Below are positions 1 through 7,398 of a stretch of DNA of 12,993 bases, piece after piece; within the stretch, counting starts at the first letter, position 1; each line of letters begins with the position of its first letter. The notes under the pieces were generated by a model. That model had not been told where the DNA came from. It did not search any database and saw only the letters and a list, made by a program, of their open reading frames with translations. The position numbers were made by a program, and so were the translations under genes. Location of the stretch: NCBI GenBank assembly GCA_002482415.1, contig DLFY01000026.1, positions 1 through 12,993 of the forward strand. The letters are read 5' to 3'. The DNA is from Phycisphaerales bacterium UBA7708. GTDB taxonomy: Bacteria; Planctomycetota; Phycisphaerae; Sedimentisphaerales; Anaerohalosphaeraceae.

Positions 1-1
1 G

Positions 2-262
2 TGGCTGGCCCATCAGCCTGCCAAGGGAACGGGGCAGTATCAGGACTATAAATGGGATCCGCGTTTCGGCAATTACTGTGCGACATTCTGGATCTACAAC
101 CCCGATGTATCCATGATGCCGGCTGGCGGGCAACTGCCGGCGGAAATGGCTGAGATGAACCTCAATGCCGGATATATGGACGGCAGTGTGCGGAGGTACG
201 GCGGTGATGAAGTCAAATGGACACCCGATAGGATGTATTATGTTCCCGAGATATGGCGTTAA
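2..262 (+). CDS. 3' fragment, probable pseudopilin-like (type II secretion, H-X9-DG-type) protein
   Basis: An open frame runs in from the left edge and stops with TAA at 260-262, leaving 86 codons of a C-terminus. The readable part is rich in aromatic residues (for example RFGNYCATFWIYNP) and has the segment NLNAGYMDGSVRRYGG, then ends VPEIWR. The 'N-x-GYMDGSV' stretch resembles the 'N-x-LYADGHV' strand near the C-terminus of the pseudopilin-like proteins that planctomycetes carry in large numbers. The N-terminal prepilin signal that would prove this lies outside the window. The frame reads cleanly to its stop and no other long frame competes with it, so I regard it as coding. The family assignment is only a resemblance. 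The next gene starts 150 nt downstream behind its own possible promoter. Confidence 0.55.
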   Translation, partial: WLAHQPAKGTGQYQDYKWDPRFGNYCATFWIYNPDVSMMPAGGQLPAEMAEMNLNAGYMDGSVRRYGGDEVKWTPDRMYYVPEIWR

Positions 263-306
263 TAGAGCCGCTTCCATTGCTGGAAAGAGGCAGAGGAACA
301 AAAAGA

Positions 307-339
307 CATGTTGAGAACATGCAGGCGATGGGCGATAAA
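307..339 (+). promoter_or_regulatory. possible sigma70-type promoter for the PEP-CTERM gene
   Basis: TTGAGA at 311-316 (5 of 6 to TTGACA) and GATAAA at 334-339 (4 of 6 to TATAAT) are separated by exactly 17 nt. The -35 box sits in a perfect short inverted repeat, CATGTT (307-312) and AACATG (316-321), with a 3-nt centre. A second perfect hairpin, CCAAACG (355-361) and CGTTTGG (367-373), follows in the would-be 5' leader and has no T-run after it. Matches of this quality occur by chance in intergenic DNA, so this is tentative. Confidence 0.3.
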
Positions 340-412
340 ACATAACAGAACCGTCCAAACGGCGTTCGTTTGGCCAGAGATGTTTATCAAATTCTATTGG
401 AGGATGTAGCAG

Positions 413-1021
413 ATGAAAACAGTATCAGTACTTGTGATGGCGGTTGCTTTCTCGGCGGCTGCTTGCGCATTGACAACCCAGACGTATGGCGATTTTGATG
501 ACAACCAGGCCGGCGGCGCTGGATTTGTGTTCACACCCGCTTTGCCGCAGTATTCCCAAACCGGGGACCCGATGCCCCAAACGGCATATCTGATGAGCTG
601 GACCTACGCCAAATCATCCAGCGGCTACGGCGGAGCGGCTCAGACCTATCTTGCTGTGTATTCCTATGATTCAGCTTTAGGCTACCAGTCTCTGCTGGGC
701 ACCTCAACCAATTACATTGATTTCCCGGCGGCCAGTCCCCTGGCATTGTTAACCTGGAATTTTGATGGCATTGCACTGGACAAGGATACCCAGTATGCCC
801 TGATGTTTGTTGACCAGACGGGTGCCATTGCCTCCGGCGGTGTTGAACTGGACACCACAAACAGCACCACCAACGGTTTTATTCAGACCGGGTACAAACT
901 CGTCAATAAGCCCACCTGGGAAGCCCATTTCTCAGCGGCTTACAGCAATACGATTCCCGAACCGACGACGATGGTTTTGCTGGCAGTCGGCGGATTGCTT
1001 CTGCGTCGACGCCAGGCATAA
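413..1021 (+). CDS. secreted PEP-CTERM sorting-domain protein
   Basis: The 202-aa product has a signal peptide (K2, hydrophobic residues 4-18, likely cleavage near A19) and a textbook PEP-CTERM tail: I-P-E-P-T at 181-185, a hydrophobic span at about 186-197, then RRR at 198-200. Proteins with this tail are exported and handled by an exosortase, which removes the C-terminal segment; this is family knowledge. The middle (20-180) is Gly/Ser/Thr/Tyr-rich with strand-like segments such as TYLAVYSYD, suggesting a beta-sandwich, but I recognise no enzyme motif. The start is supported by GGAGG at 399-403, nine bases before ATG. A strong hairpin follows the stop. It precedes the sialidase gene on the same strand, but 143 nt of DNA lie between them, so shared function is not shown. 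Its role is unknown; extracellular matrix or surface protein is the usual guess. Confidence 0.85.
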   Translation: MKTVSVLVMAVAFSAAACALTTQTYGDFDDNQAGGAGFVFTPALPQYSQTGDPMPQTAYLMSWTYAKSSSGYGGAAQTYLAVYSYDSALGYQSLLGTSTNYIDFPAASPLALLTWNFDGIALDKDTQYALMFVDQTGAIASGGVELDTTNSTTNGFIQTGYKLVNKPTWEAHFSAAYSNTIPEPTTMVLLAVGGLLLRRRQA

Positions 1022-1067
1022 ATCGTCCATGCGGATTTTGGCCCTGAGGAGGAAAAGTGGATGATGA

Positions 1068-1107
1068 CTCAGGCGGCGGTGATGTGCAGAGGAAGCCGCC
1101 GCCTGAG
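1068..1107 (+). repeat. GC-rich perfect 12-bp hairpin after the PEP-CTERM gene
   Basis: CTCAGGCGGCGG at 1068-1079 is the exact reverse complement of CCGCCGCCTGAG at 1096-1107, with a 16-nt loop. A T-G wobble (1080/1095) could add one pair. No T-run follows on either strand, so it is not a classic intrinsic terminator. It may still end or protect the upstream transcript, or form part of the 5' leader of the sialidase mRNA, which starts 58 nt downstream. Confidence 0.6.
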
Positions 1108-1164
1108 ACAGGGAAGCTATGTCGATAAAAAATAGAAACCTGTTGAAATGAACTCCTTGCAGAG

Positions 1165-4128
1165 ATGATTATGAATAGAATACCAAACAGACTGGAACTC
1201 CTTGGTTGCAATCATAACAGATATAGTTCTTTCAGGAAAATCTCCATCCTCTATTTGAGGTGGCTGCATTTGTTGGTGATGACCCTCTTTTGCAGCCTGG
1301 GATTTGCGGCCGATTATATCCTTTTTGAGGATAATTTTCAGGCCTACGATGTCGAAGAACCGGCTGATTTTTCCATCGGCGGCATTCCAACGGGAACGTG
1401 GTCTGTCGATTATGACCCTGCCGTGGATCGTGCCGCTGAGATTTACAACACAACCAATTTCGGCGGAACGCGTCTGTGGGTGTCTATCGATGACGGTGCT
1501 GTCATCACCAGCAAAGGCATTGAAGGCCTGCATAGCGGTAAAAAGTATTTGTTTTCAGCCGTGCTTGTCGCAGAAACATCCTCATCCACACGAACAGCGA
1601 TCATGTCGTATGATCTTCTCATCGGTCCGAATTCCTCCTCTGCAACAACGGCGATTGCAGGCCCTGTTACAGTGACCGTGCATGGCGATGACTGGCAGAT
1701 TCCCGATTCCAAGAGCGACCATGTCTTTACCCGGGAATTTACACCCGGCATCCTGAATGCCGGAGACAGGCTCTTTATTAAAATAACGCGTATCAGCAGT
1801 TCAAGTGCGGCCTATATCGGAGTCGATGATGTGCGTCTGGCCGAAGTTCTGCCGATTGAGATTGTCACCAGCGATACCGTCCTGTCGGAAGGTTCTGCGG
1901 CTTCAATAGTCTATGATGTCTATGTGAAAAACAGTCCGACAGAACCGGTGATGGTCACGGCCATAGCAGACGATCAGGTTCGGGTGAATGGTCAATCCGA
2001 GGTGATTCTGCTGTTTACTCCGCCGATTGATCCGGCTGTATCTCAAAAAATTACTGTGACGGCGATTAACGACAGTGTTCACGAGGGTACACATACCGGC
2101 TTGATTTCCCATACGTCCAGTTCCTCTCTGGCTCAATACAATGGCTTGAATCTGCCAATAGTGGAAGTGACTATTGCTGACGATGACCTGCCTGTCAATT
2201 TCGTATCGAGTGTATTTGTTGGAGGGCAGGAAGGAGTGTCGGGGACTTCGAATTACCGGATTCCCAGCATGACCGTTGCGCCGGACGGGGCTATCCTGGC
2301 ATTTGCCGAAGGACGCCGCAATGGCGGAGATCCGGGGGCAGCCCTGCCGATTGATATGGTCATGAAACGCTCCACAGACCACGGACAGACCTGGCAGCCG
2401 CTGGCGGTGCTGCATCAGGGCACCTTTGACTATTCCGACCCGCGTCCTGTGACGGATATGGAAACGGGTAAGGTACATCTGCTTTATACCCAGTGGCCGG
2501 ATTTGTGCGGTCAGGGCTGCGTTCCGGCCGGACTTGGCGATAATTCATCCGTGATGTTTCTGCAAACCAGCCTGGATAACGGGCAGACATGGTCAGGCCC
2601 GATGAACCTGAATACCCAGATTAAAAATCCGACATGGAAGGCCCTGAACTCCGGCCCCGGACATGGTATTCAGTTACGCTGGCAAAGCAATCCGGCCAGA
2701 AACGGCCGGCTGCTGGACCCGGCACATATCAATGGCGTCGATGCGGTATCAGTTTATAGCGATGATGGCGGTCAGACCTGGCAGGCCGGCACAGTCGATG
2801 TGACCGCTCCCAGTTTGAATGAATCCGATGTGGTCGAGCTGACCAATGGAGACCTGTTGTGGGATGCCCGTCCCGGCAGCGGATTATATCGATACCGGCT
2901 CAAAAGTACCGACGGCGGCCAGACATGGCAATATCAGGGCCTTGGCGATATCTATATTACCACGGTGGATTGCGGCATCGAACGATATTCCGCCAAACGG
3001 GATGGCCACGACAGAGACCGTATTGTCTTCAGCGGCCCCCTGGGTAACCCCATCGGTTCGGCATCCGGCCGCTACAACATGGCAATCTGGACCAGTTACG
3101 ATGAGGGCAAGTCGTTTACCAACCCCGTTCAGATCAACAATGGATTTGCCGCTTATTCTGATATTAAGCGACTGGCAGACGGCTCGATTGGCGTGATATA
3201 TGAAGAAACCGGAAGTACGCTGATCCGGCTGGCCAGCTGCAGTATTCAGGCACTGGAAAACGGACCGCATGATGAAGCTCTGACGCAATATGATGGTTTC
3301 GGAAATGCCGTAGATGCACGCCGGGGCGGTGTCGGCTGGACCGGTTCATGGTCGGGTCTTGGTGAGTTTACACGAAAATCATCTCCAACTTATGGCGGGT
3401 CGAGTCTGCCCTTTAAGCATTTTCGTTTTGCCCCGCAGTTGGGACGTGTTGATACCTCTGCGGCTGGCCTGAATCTGGTTCGGCAGATATCCTCGGCCAT
3501 TGATGCAGATGCTGAAGGCACTGTGTATCTGTCAATTCTGGTCAGCCGGGCGCTGGATATTACCTCTGACGATACCCAGCAGGAAGACCTGACCATCGAG
3601 CTTCGTGATCAGACCAATACACCGTATGTTGCATTTGGAGTCACAACCGACGAGCAATTCTCGATTACCAGGCCGGGTGCGCTGAAAGTCACTGCTGCCG
3701 ATGCCTTCTCGACAGACGGCGTGTATTTCCTTGTAGCCAAAATGGTATTCTCCCGGCAGCACGACCAGGTTTATCTCAAGGCGTTTCAATCAGGAACGGA
3801 TGTGATTCCGATTCATGAAGCCGATGTGGCGTGGACGCTGGTGGGGACTGCGACAGAGAATATAAACGCTGTTCTGGACCGAATTGGTATTGTTGCCGGA
3901 CCGCAGGCAGTCTGGTCGATTGATGAACTCCGCATCGCAACGACGTATGAAGCTGTTGCAGGCCGGTCGGATTGTTCGGCCGCAGGCACTTTTCTGAACG
4001 GGGACATCAATCGGGATTGCTATGTCAATCTTCTGGATTTGGCTCTGCTGTCACAGGATTGGCTTGCCTGCTCGGATCCGGATGACCCTGTACTGTGCGG
4101 TAGGCAGCATGAAATGACTGGTCTGTAA
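1165..4128 (+). CDS. secreted multidomain exo-alpha-sialidase (GH33) with dockerin-like C-terminus
   Basis: This 987-aa exported enzyme should release terminal sialic acid from glycoconjugates. Order: signal segment to A49; a jelly-roll-like domain (about 51-228); a Calx-beta-like domain (about 231-341); the GH33 propeller (about 345-692); a ConA/LamG-like domain (about 705-930); and one EF-hand dockerin-like repeat (946-970, ligands D947, N949, D951, D958, then DWLAC). Five Asp boxes start near S403, S469, S532, S581 and S644. By alignment from memory with bacterial GH33 enzymes the whole active site is present: Arg triad R365 (YRIP), R569 and R636, acid/base D389, E553 and nucleophile Y664. 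The start is uncertain: ATG at 1165 or 1171 gives a long N-region, while M39 would cut the signal peptide short. Shine-Dalgarno support is weak. The regulator gene follows after 2 nt, so the two are probably co-transcribed. Confidence 0.93.
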   Translation: MIMNRIPNRLELLGCNHNRYSSFRKISILYLRWLHLLVMTLFCSLGFAADYILFEDNFQAYDVEEPADFSIGGIPTGTWSVDYDPAVDRAAEIYNTTNFGGTRLWVSIDDGAVITSKGIEGLHSGKKYLFSAVLVAETSSSTRTAIMSYDLLIGPNSSSATTAIAGPVTVTVHGDDWQIPDSKSDHVFTREFTPGILNAGDRLFIKITRISSSSAAYIGVDDVRLAEVLPIEIVTSDTVLSEGSAASIVYDVYVKNSPTEPVMVTAIADDQVRVNGQSEVILLFTPPIDPAVSQKITVTAINDSVHEGTHTGLISHTSSSSLAQYNGLNLPIVEVTIADDDLPVNFVSSVFVGGQEGVSGTSNYRIPSMTVAPDGAILAFAEGRRNGGDPGAALPIDMVMKRSTDHGQTWQPLAVLHQGTFDYSDPRPVTDMETGKVHLLYTQWPDLCGQGCVPAGLGDNSSVMFLQTSLDNGQTWSGPMNLNTQIKNPTWKALNSGPGHGIQLRWQSNPARNGRLLDPAHINGVDAVSVYSDDGGQTWQAGTVDVTAPSLNESDVVELTNGDLLWDARPGSGLYRYRLKSTDGGQTWQYQGLGDIYITTVDCGIERYSAKRDGHDRDRIVFSGPLGNPIGSASGRYNMAIWTSYDEGKSFTNPVQINNGFAAYSDIKRLADGSIGVIYEETGSTLIRLASCSIQALENGPHDEALTQYDGFGNAVDARRGGVGWTGSWSGLGEFTRKSSPTYGGSSLPFKHFRFAPQLGRVDTSAAGLNLVRQISSAIDADAEGTVYLSILVSRALDITSDDTQQEDLTIELRDQTNTPYVAFGVTTDEQFSITRPGALKVTAADAFSTDGVYFLVAKMVFSRQHDQVYLKAFQSGTDVIPIHEADVAWTLVGTATENINAVLDRIGIVAGPQAVWSIDELRIATTYEAVAGRSDCSAAGTFLNGDINRDCYVNLLDLALLSQDWLACSDPDDPVLCGRQHEMTGL

Positions 4129-4130
4129 GC

Positions 4131-4895
4131 GTGACGACGATGGAAAATAAAGCTCAAGCCAGGGTGGAAGCAGAACGCATGGAATGGCTTAATCGGATCT
4201 ATTCCGATTTATACAGCAGCCAGGCGGATCAGATTTATGATGCCATTCTGACCCGGATTTTTTCCGGTCATGCGCCCCTTGGCCACAGAATTATGGAAAG
4301 CCAGATTGCCCGGCAGCTCGACGTCGGAATCGGCCAGGTGCATGAAGCCATGATTCGTTTGCGGGATGAAGGCTGGATCGAGCTGATCCCTCACGGCGGC
4401 GCCCGCGTAGTGGATTATCATGATCCGATCAGGCATCGTCAGCTCTACGATATGCGGCTCAGCCTTGAAAGCGGGATTTTTTATTTCCTGGCACAGACAA
4501 TGACCGCCGCTCAGGCTGCTGAACTGGAACCGATTGTCAGCCGGATCGAACGGGCATACATCATGCAGGATAGCCTGGAATATCGCTGTCAGGATGCCGA
4601 ATTCCACATCAGCGCGGCCTTCCTGGCGGGCGGTCCCGGACTCAAAAATATCTATCGTTCTATCTTTATGCAATGGTGCATTATGATGGACCGGTGCCGG
4701 CAGATCGGGCCGACGGATCGATGCACCTGGAATCAGGCGGAGAAATCCCACCGTGCAATACAATCAGCCCTGAAAGCCAAAGACTGCTCACTGGCTGCCC
4801 AGCTCGTCCGTCAGCACTTTCAAATACCGGAATGTCAGCTTAAGCTGAAGAAAGTAGGCTGGGAGGCCGACAACAGCCGTCCTCCCGGTTTTTGA
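4131..4895 (+). CDS. GntR-family regulator, FadR/FCD subfamily (candidate NanR-like)
   Basis: The 254-aa product fits a FadR-type GntR repressor. A winged helix-turn-helix spans about residues 30-95 (DQIYDAILTRI, ESQIARQLDVGIGQVHEAMIRL, then the wing RDEGWIELIPHGG). An all-helical FCD ligand-binding domain follows at about 100-235, with the usual metal-binding set visible as D155-x3-H159, H207 and H229. E. coli NanR belongs to the same subfamily and responds to Neu5Ac. Sitting between the sialidase and the catabolic operon makes this protein a plausible sialic acid sensor, but the ligand is inferred. The start is GTG at 4131, 2 nt after the sialidase stop; an in-frame ATG at 4140 is equally possible and neither has a clear ribosome site. 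The last residues (about 243-254) are encoded by the DNA of an intrinsic terminator. Confidence 0.88.
   Translation: MTTMENKAQARVEAERMEWLNRIYSDLYSSQADQIYDAILTRIFSGHAPLGHRIMESQIARQLDVGIGQVHEAMIRLRDEGWIELIPHGGARVVDYHDPIRHRQLYDMRLSLESGIFYFLAQTMTAAQAAELEPIVSRIERAYIMQDSLEYRCQDAEFHISAAFLAGGPGLKNIYRSIFMQWCIMMDRCRQIGPTDRCTWNQAEKSHRAIQSALKAKDCSLAAQLVRQHFQIPECQLKLKKVGWEADNSRPPGF
4859..4893 (+). terminator. intrinsic terminator embedded in the 3' end of the regulator gene
   Basis: CTGGGAGG (4859-4866) pairs with CCTCCCGG (4881-4888) as an 8-bp stem with one T-G wobble and a 14-nt loop, and TTTTT follows at once (4889-4893). The regulator stop codon TGA occupies 4893-4895, so the whole element is translated. 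It should separate the sialidase-regulator transcript from the catabolic operon. Confidence 0.7.
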
Positions 4896-4930
4896 CGGAT
4901 TAAAAAATCGGCTGAACATCAAATTATTGG

Positions 4931-4958
4931 TTGGTTCACCGGGCGATGATTGTATAAT
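4931..4958 (+). promoter_or_regulatory. promoter of the sialic acid catabolic operon
   Basis: A perfect -10 hexamer TATAAT lies at 4953-4958. The best -35 is TTGGTT at 4931-4936 (3 of 6, starting TTG) with a 16-nt spacer. Transcription would start near 4965, giving a leader of about 43 nt to the ATG at 5008. Its position right after an intrinsic terminator and before a four-gene operon supports it. The weak -35 would fit a regulated promoter. Confidence 0.6.
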
Positions 4959-4980
4959 ATAAAAAAGACGGCAATATACA
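4951..4980. promoter_or_regulatory. candidate operator: TGTATA/TATACA inverted repeat over the -10 and start site
   Basis: TGTATA (4951-4956) and its exact reverse complement TATACA (4975-4980) flank an 18-nt centre. The left arm overlaps the -10 box and the dyad centre falls at the predicted start site, where a repressor would block transcription. E. coli NanR recognises GGTATA repeats (established), which share the GTATA core. Arms of six A/T-rich bases can arise by chance, so binding by the adjacent FCD regulator is an inference. Confidence 0.4.
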
Positions 4981-5007
4981 GAAATCCTGCAATTCAAGAG
5001 GTTAAAT

Positions 5008-6195
5008 ATGAAACAGCGATGGATGCTTATCGTTATGGTGTTGAATGCAATCCTGCCGGGGTCCATGGCATGGGGCGAAAGTGCCCGGACGGAAACAGCC
5101 GTCTCCCCGATTCCGCGGGGTTATTCCATTCCCCTGATCGACCTGTCGGATCATTACTATCGTCGCACCGTTGTGGATTATGAGGTCGGGCAATATCTGG
5201 GGCATCCCACAACCGTGCTGCTCGAAGGTGGCAAGACGATGATCTGTGTCTATCCCAAAGGCCACGGCCGGGGAGCGATTGTCATGAAGCGCAGTACCGA
5301 CGCCGGCCTGACCTGGAGCGACCGCCTTGCCACGCCGGAGAATTGGGCCACTTCCAAAGAAGTGCCGACCATTCATCGGGTTGTGGATTCGCAGGGCAAT
5401 AAACGGTTAATCCTGTTTTCGGGTTTGTACCCTGCCCGCATGGCGGTTTCGGAAGATGACGGGCAAACATGGTCCCCCCTGCAGAAAGTCGGCGACTGGG
5501 GCGGAATTGTCGTGATGGGATGTCTGACCGAACTTAAGACCGGTAAAGGCCACTACATGGCGATGTTTCATGATGATGGACGGTTTTTCAAGGAAAACGG
5601 CAAAGCAACAGGAATTTTCACCTTGTTCAAGACCTTTTCGCACGATGGAGGCCTGACCTGGTCGTTTCCCGAGGCGATATATCAATCCGACCAGGTTCAT
5701 TTGTGCGAACCGGGCATCATCCGTTCTCCGGATGGCAAGCAACTGGCCGTCCTGCTGCGTGAAAACGCCCGCAGAAAGAATTCCCATGTGATTTTTTCCG
5801 AGGATGAAGGCAAAACCTGGACTCAGCCTCGCGAACTTCCCGGCGCCCTGACCGGCGACCGGCACACCGGCAAATATGCCCCGGATGGCCGGCTGTTCAT
5901 TTCCTTCCGGGATACCACGCTCGAAAGCCCCACCCAGGGGGATTGGGTCGGCTGGGTCGGCACCTACGAGGATATTGTCCGGGGCCGGGAAGGCCAGTAT
6001 CGCCTCCGGCTGATGGATAACAAGCACGGCTGGGACAGCACTTACCCCGGCGTGGAGGTCCTGCAGGATGGAACGTTTGTTACAACGACCTATGGCCACT
6101 GGACAGCGGGCGAACCACCGTATATCATGTCCGTGCGATTTTCGCTCAGGGAGCTGGACCAGATGGCCCGGAAACTCGAGAAGCCGGAAAAATGA
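5008..6195 (+). CDS. secreted Asp-box (sialidase-fold) protein with altered active site
   Basis: The 395-aa product has a signal peptide (about 1-24) and a single propeller with four Asp boxes starting at S96, S148, S211 and S264. Compared by eye with the GH33 enzyme upstream, four active-site equivalents are kept: E234 (in CEPG), R251 (LLREN), R285 (TGDRH) and the tyrosine Y346 followed by PGVEVLQDG. The first triad Arg (YRIP) is replaced by G65-H66-P67, and no Asp is found where the acid/base should be; that stretch reads YPKGHGRGA. It is therefore either an unconventional glycosidase, perhaps for a modified or linked sialic acid, or a non-catalytic binder. Databases would probably call it exo-alpha-sialidase. 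AGAGG at 4997-5001 supports the start. It is the first gene of the catabolic operon and its last 4 nt (ATGA) overlap the epimerase start, so the two are translationally coupled. Confidence 0.8.
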   Translation: MKQRWMLIVMVLNAILPGSMAWGESARTETAVSPIPRGYSIPLIDLSDHYYRRTVVDYEVGQYLGHPTTVLLEGGKTMICVYPKGHGRGAIVMKRSTDAGLTWSDRLATPENWATSKEVPTIHRVVDSQGNKRLILFSGLYPARMAVSEDDGQTWSPLQKVGDWGGIVVMGCLTELKTGKGHYMAMFHDDGRFFKENGKATGIFTLFKTFSHDGGLTWSFPEAIYQSDQVHLCEPGIIRSPDGKQLAVLLRENARRKNSHVIFSEDEGKTWTQPRELPGALTGDRHTGKYAPDGRLFISFRDTTLESPTQGDWVGWVGTYEDIVRGREGQYRLRLMDNKHGWDSTYPGVEVLQDGTFVTTTYGHWTAGEPPYIMSVRFSLRELDQMARKLEKPEK

Positions 6196-7385
6196 TCGAT
6201 TTTAAACACATAGCTGAACAATATCGCAAAGAATTGTTCGAGAATGTCCTTGTGTTCTGGCAAAGACATTCTCTGGATACCGTCTACGGCGGATACTTTA
6301 CCTGTTTGGACAGGCAGGGAGCCGTATTTGATACCGATAAATTCGTCTGGCTTCAGTGCCGTCAGGTCTGGCTGTTTTCCATGCTGTACAATCGCTGCCG
6401 TCCAGACCCGCTGTGGCTGTCCATCGCCCGTCACGGCGCCGAATTTCTGCGCAAATACGGAGCCGATCTGCAGGGCAACTGGTATTTTGCCCTGGACCGT
6501 ACCGGGCGCCCCCTGGTCAGGCCGTATAATATCTTCAGCGATTTTTTTGCCGCCATTGCATTCAGTCAGTACGGGCAGGCCGCCGACAATGTGGAATATA
6601 CCGATACCGCCGTCAGGATTTATCATAACATTCTGCGCCGCAGGAATAATCCCAAGGGCATTTTCAACAAACAGATTTCTGAGACCCGGGCGTTGTGTTC
6701 GCTGGGATTTCCAATGATTATGGCTAATACGGCGCTGGAAATGGAATCGCTCCTGCCGCCTGAAGAATTGAAGACGGTTCTGGATAGCTGCGTATCCGAA
6801 GTGATGGGACGGCATCTGGACAAAGAACGTGGAATTTTGTTTGAAAATGTCCTGCCGGATGGCGGGCATCTGGACTGCTTTGACGGCCGACTCATCAATC
6901 CGGGACATGGCATCGAAGCGATGTGGTTTCTGATGGATATCGGCCTGCGCCGCAGCGATTCAGCCCTCGTGCAAAAGACAGTGGAAGTTATCCTTCACAC
7001 CCTCGATTACGCCTGGGATACTGAATATGGCGGACTGTTTTACTTTATGGATGCCCTTGGCAAGCCCCCCCAGCAGCTCGAATGGGATCAGAAGCTGTGG
7101 TGGGTGCATGCTGAAACCCTCGTTGCCCTGTCCAAAGCGTATGCCGCGACAGGCCGCAAAGAGTGCCTGGACTGGTATCAGCGGGTGCATGACTACACGT
7201 GGAGCCATTTCCCGGACCCGGACTGCGGCGAGTGGTATGGCTACCTGAATCGTCAGGGCAAGGTACTTCTGAATTTAAAAGGCGGAAAATGGAAAGGCTG
7301 TTTCCATGTCCCGCGCGCGTTGTGGCTCTGTTATCAGGAATTCCTGAAATTGAGCCGGAACAATACATCCTCTACTGAAACGTAA
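6192..7385 (+). CDS. N-acylglucosamine 2-epimerase (AGE), ManNAc to GlcNAc
   Basis: The 397-aa product matches the AGE/renin-binding-protein family over its full usual length of about 390-400 aa, an (alpha/alpha)6 barrel acting in the cytoplasm. Family landmarks: R57 in [25 protein letters not shown] with H239, [13 protein letters not shown] at 301-313, and [10 protein letters not shown] with H372. As I recall, the catalytic pair of cyanobacterial AGE is also numbered H239 and H372. It interconverts ManNAc and GlcNAc without phosphorylation. Between a sialidase-like gene and a sialic acid lyase its role is to process the ManNAc released by the lyase, as in the Bacteroides route. Its ATG overlaps the upstream stop (ATGA, 6192-6195) and the lyase starts 13 nt downstream. 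Related family members epimerise cellobiose or act as sulfoquinovose/mannose isomerases, but the context strongly favours AGE. Confidence 0.92.
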   Translation: MIDFKHIAEQYRKELFENVLVFWQRHSLDTVYGGYFTCLDRQGAVFDTDKFVWLQCRQVWLFSMLYNRCRPDPLWLSIARHGAEFLRKYGADLQGNWYFALDRTGRPLVRPYNIFSDFFAAIAFSQYGQAADNVEYTDTAVRIYHNILRRRNNPKGIFNKQISETRALCSLGFPMIMANTALEMESLLPPEELKTVLDSCVSEVMGRHLDKERGILFENVLPDGGHLDCFDGRLINPGHGIEAMWFLMDIGLRRSDSALVQKTVEVILHTLDYAWDTEYGGLFYFMDALGKPPQQLEWDQKLWWVHAETLVALSKAYAATGRKECLDWYQRVHDYTWSHFPDPDCGEWYGYLNRQGKVLLNLKGGKWKGCFHVPRALWLCYQEFLKLSRNNTSSTET

Positions 7386-7398
7386 TGGAATTTGAAAT

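Noticed and set aside
5407..6099. 230-codon open frame on the minus strand
   Set aside because: Antisense shadow of the Asp-box protein; no start context and no recognisable domain.
6090..6908. 272-codon open frame on the minus strand
   Set aside because: It lies entirely antisense to the epimerase and its neighbour, reads as low-complexity shadow sequence with no recognisable motif, and the plus-strand protein has all catalytic residues.
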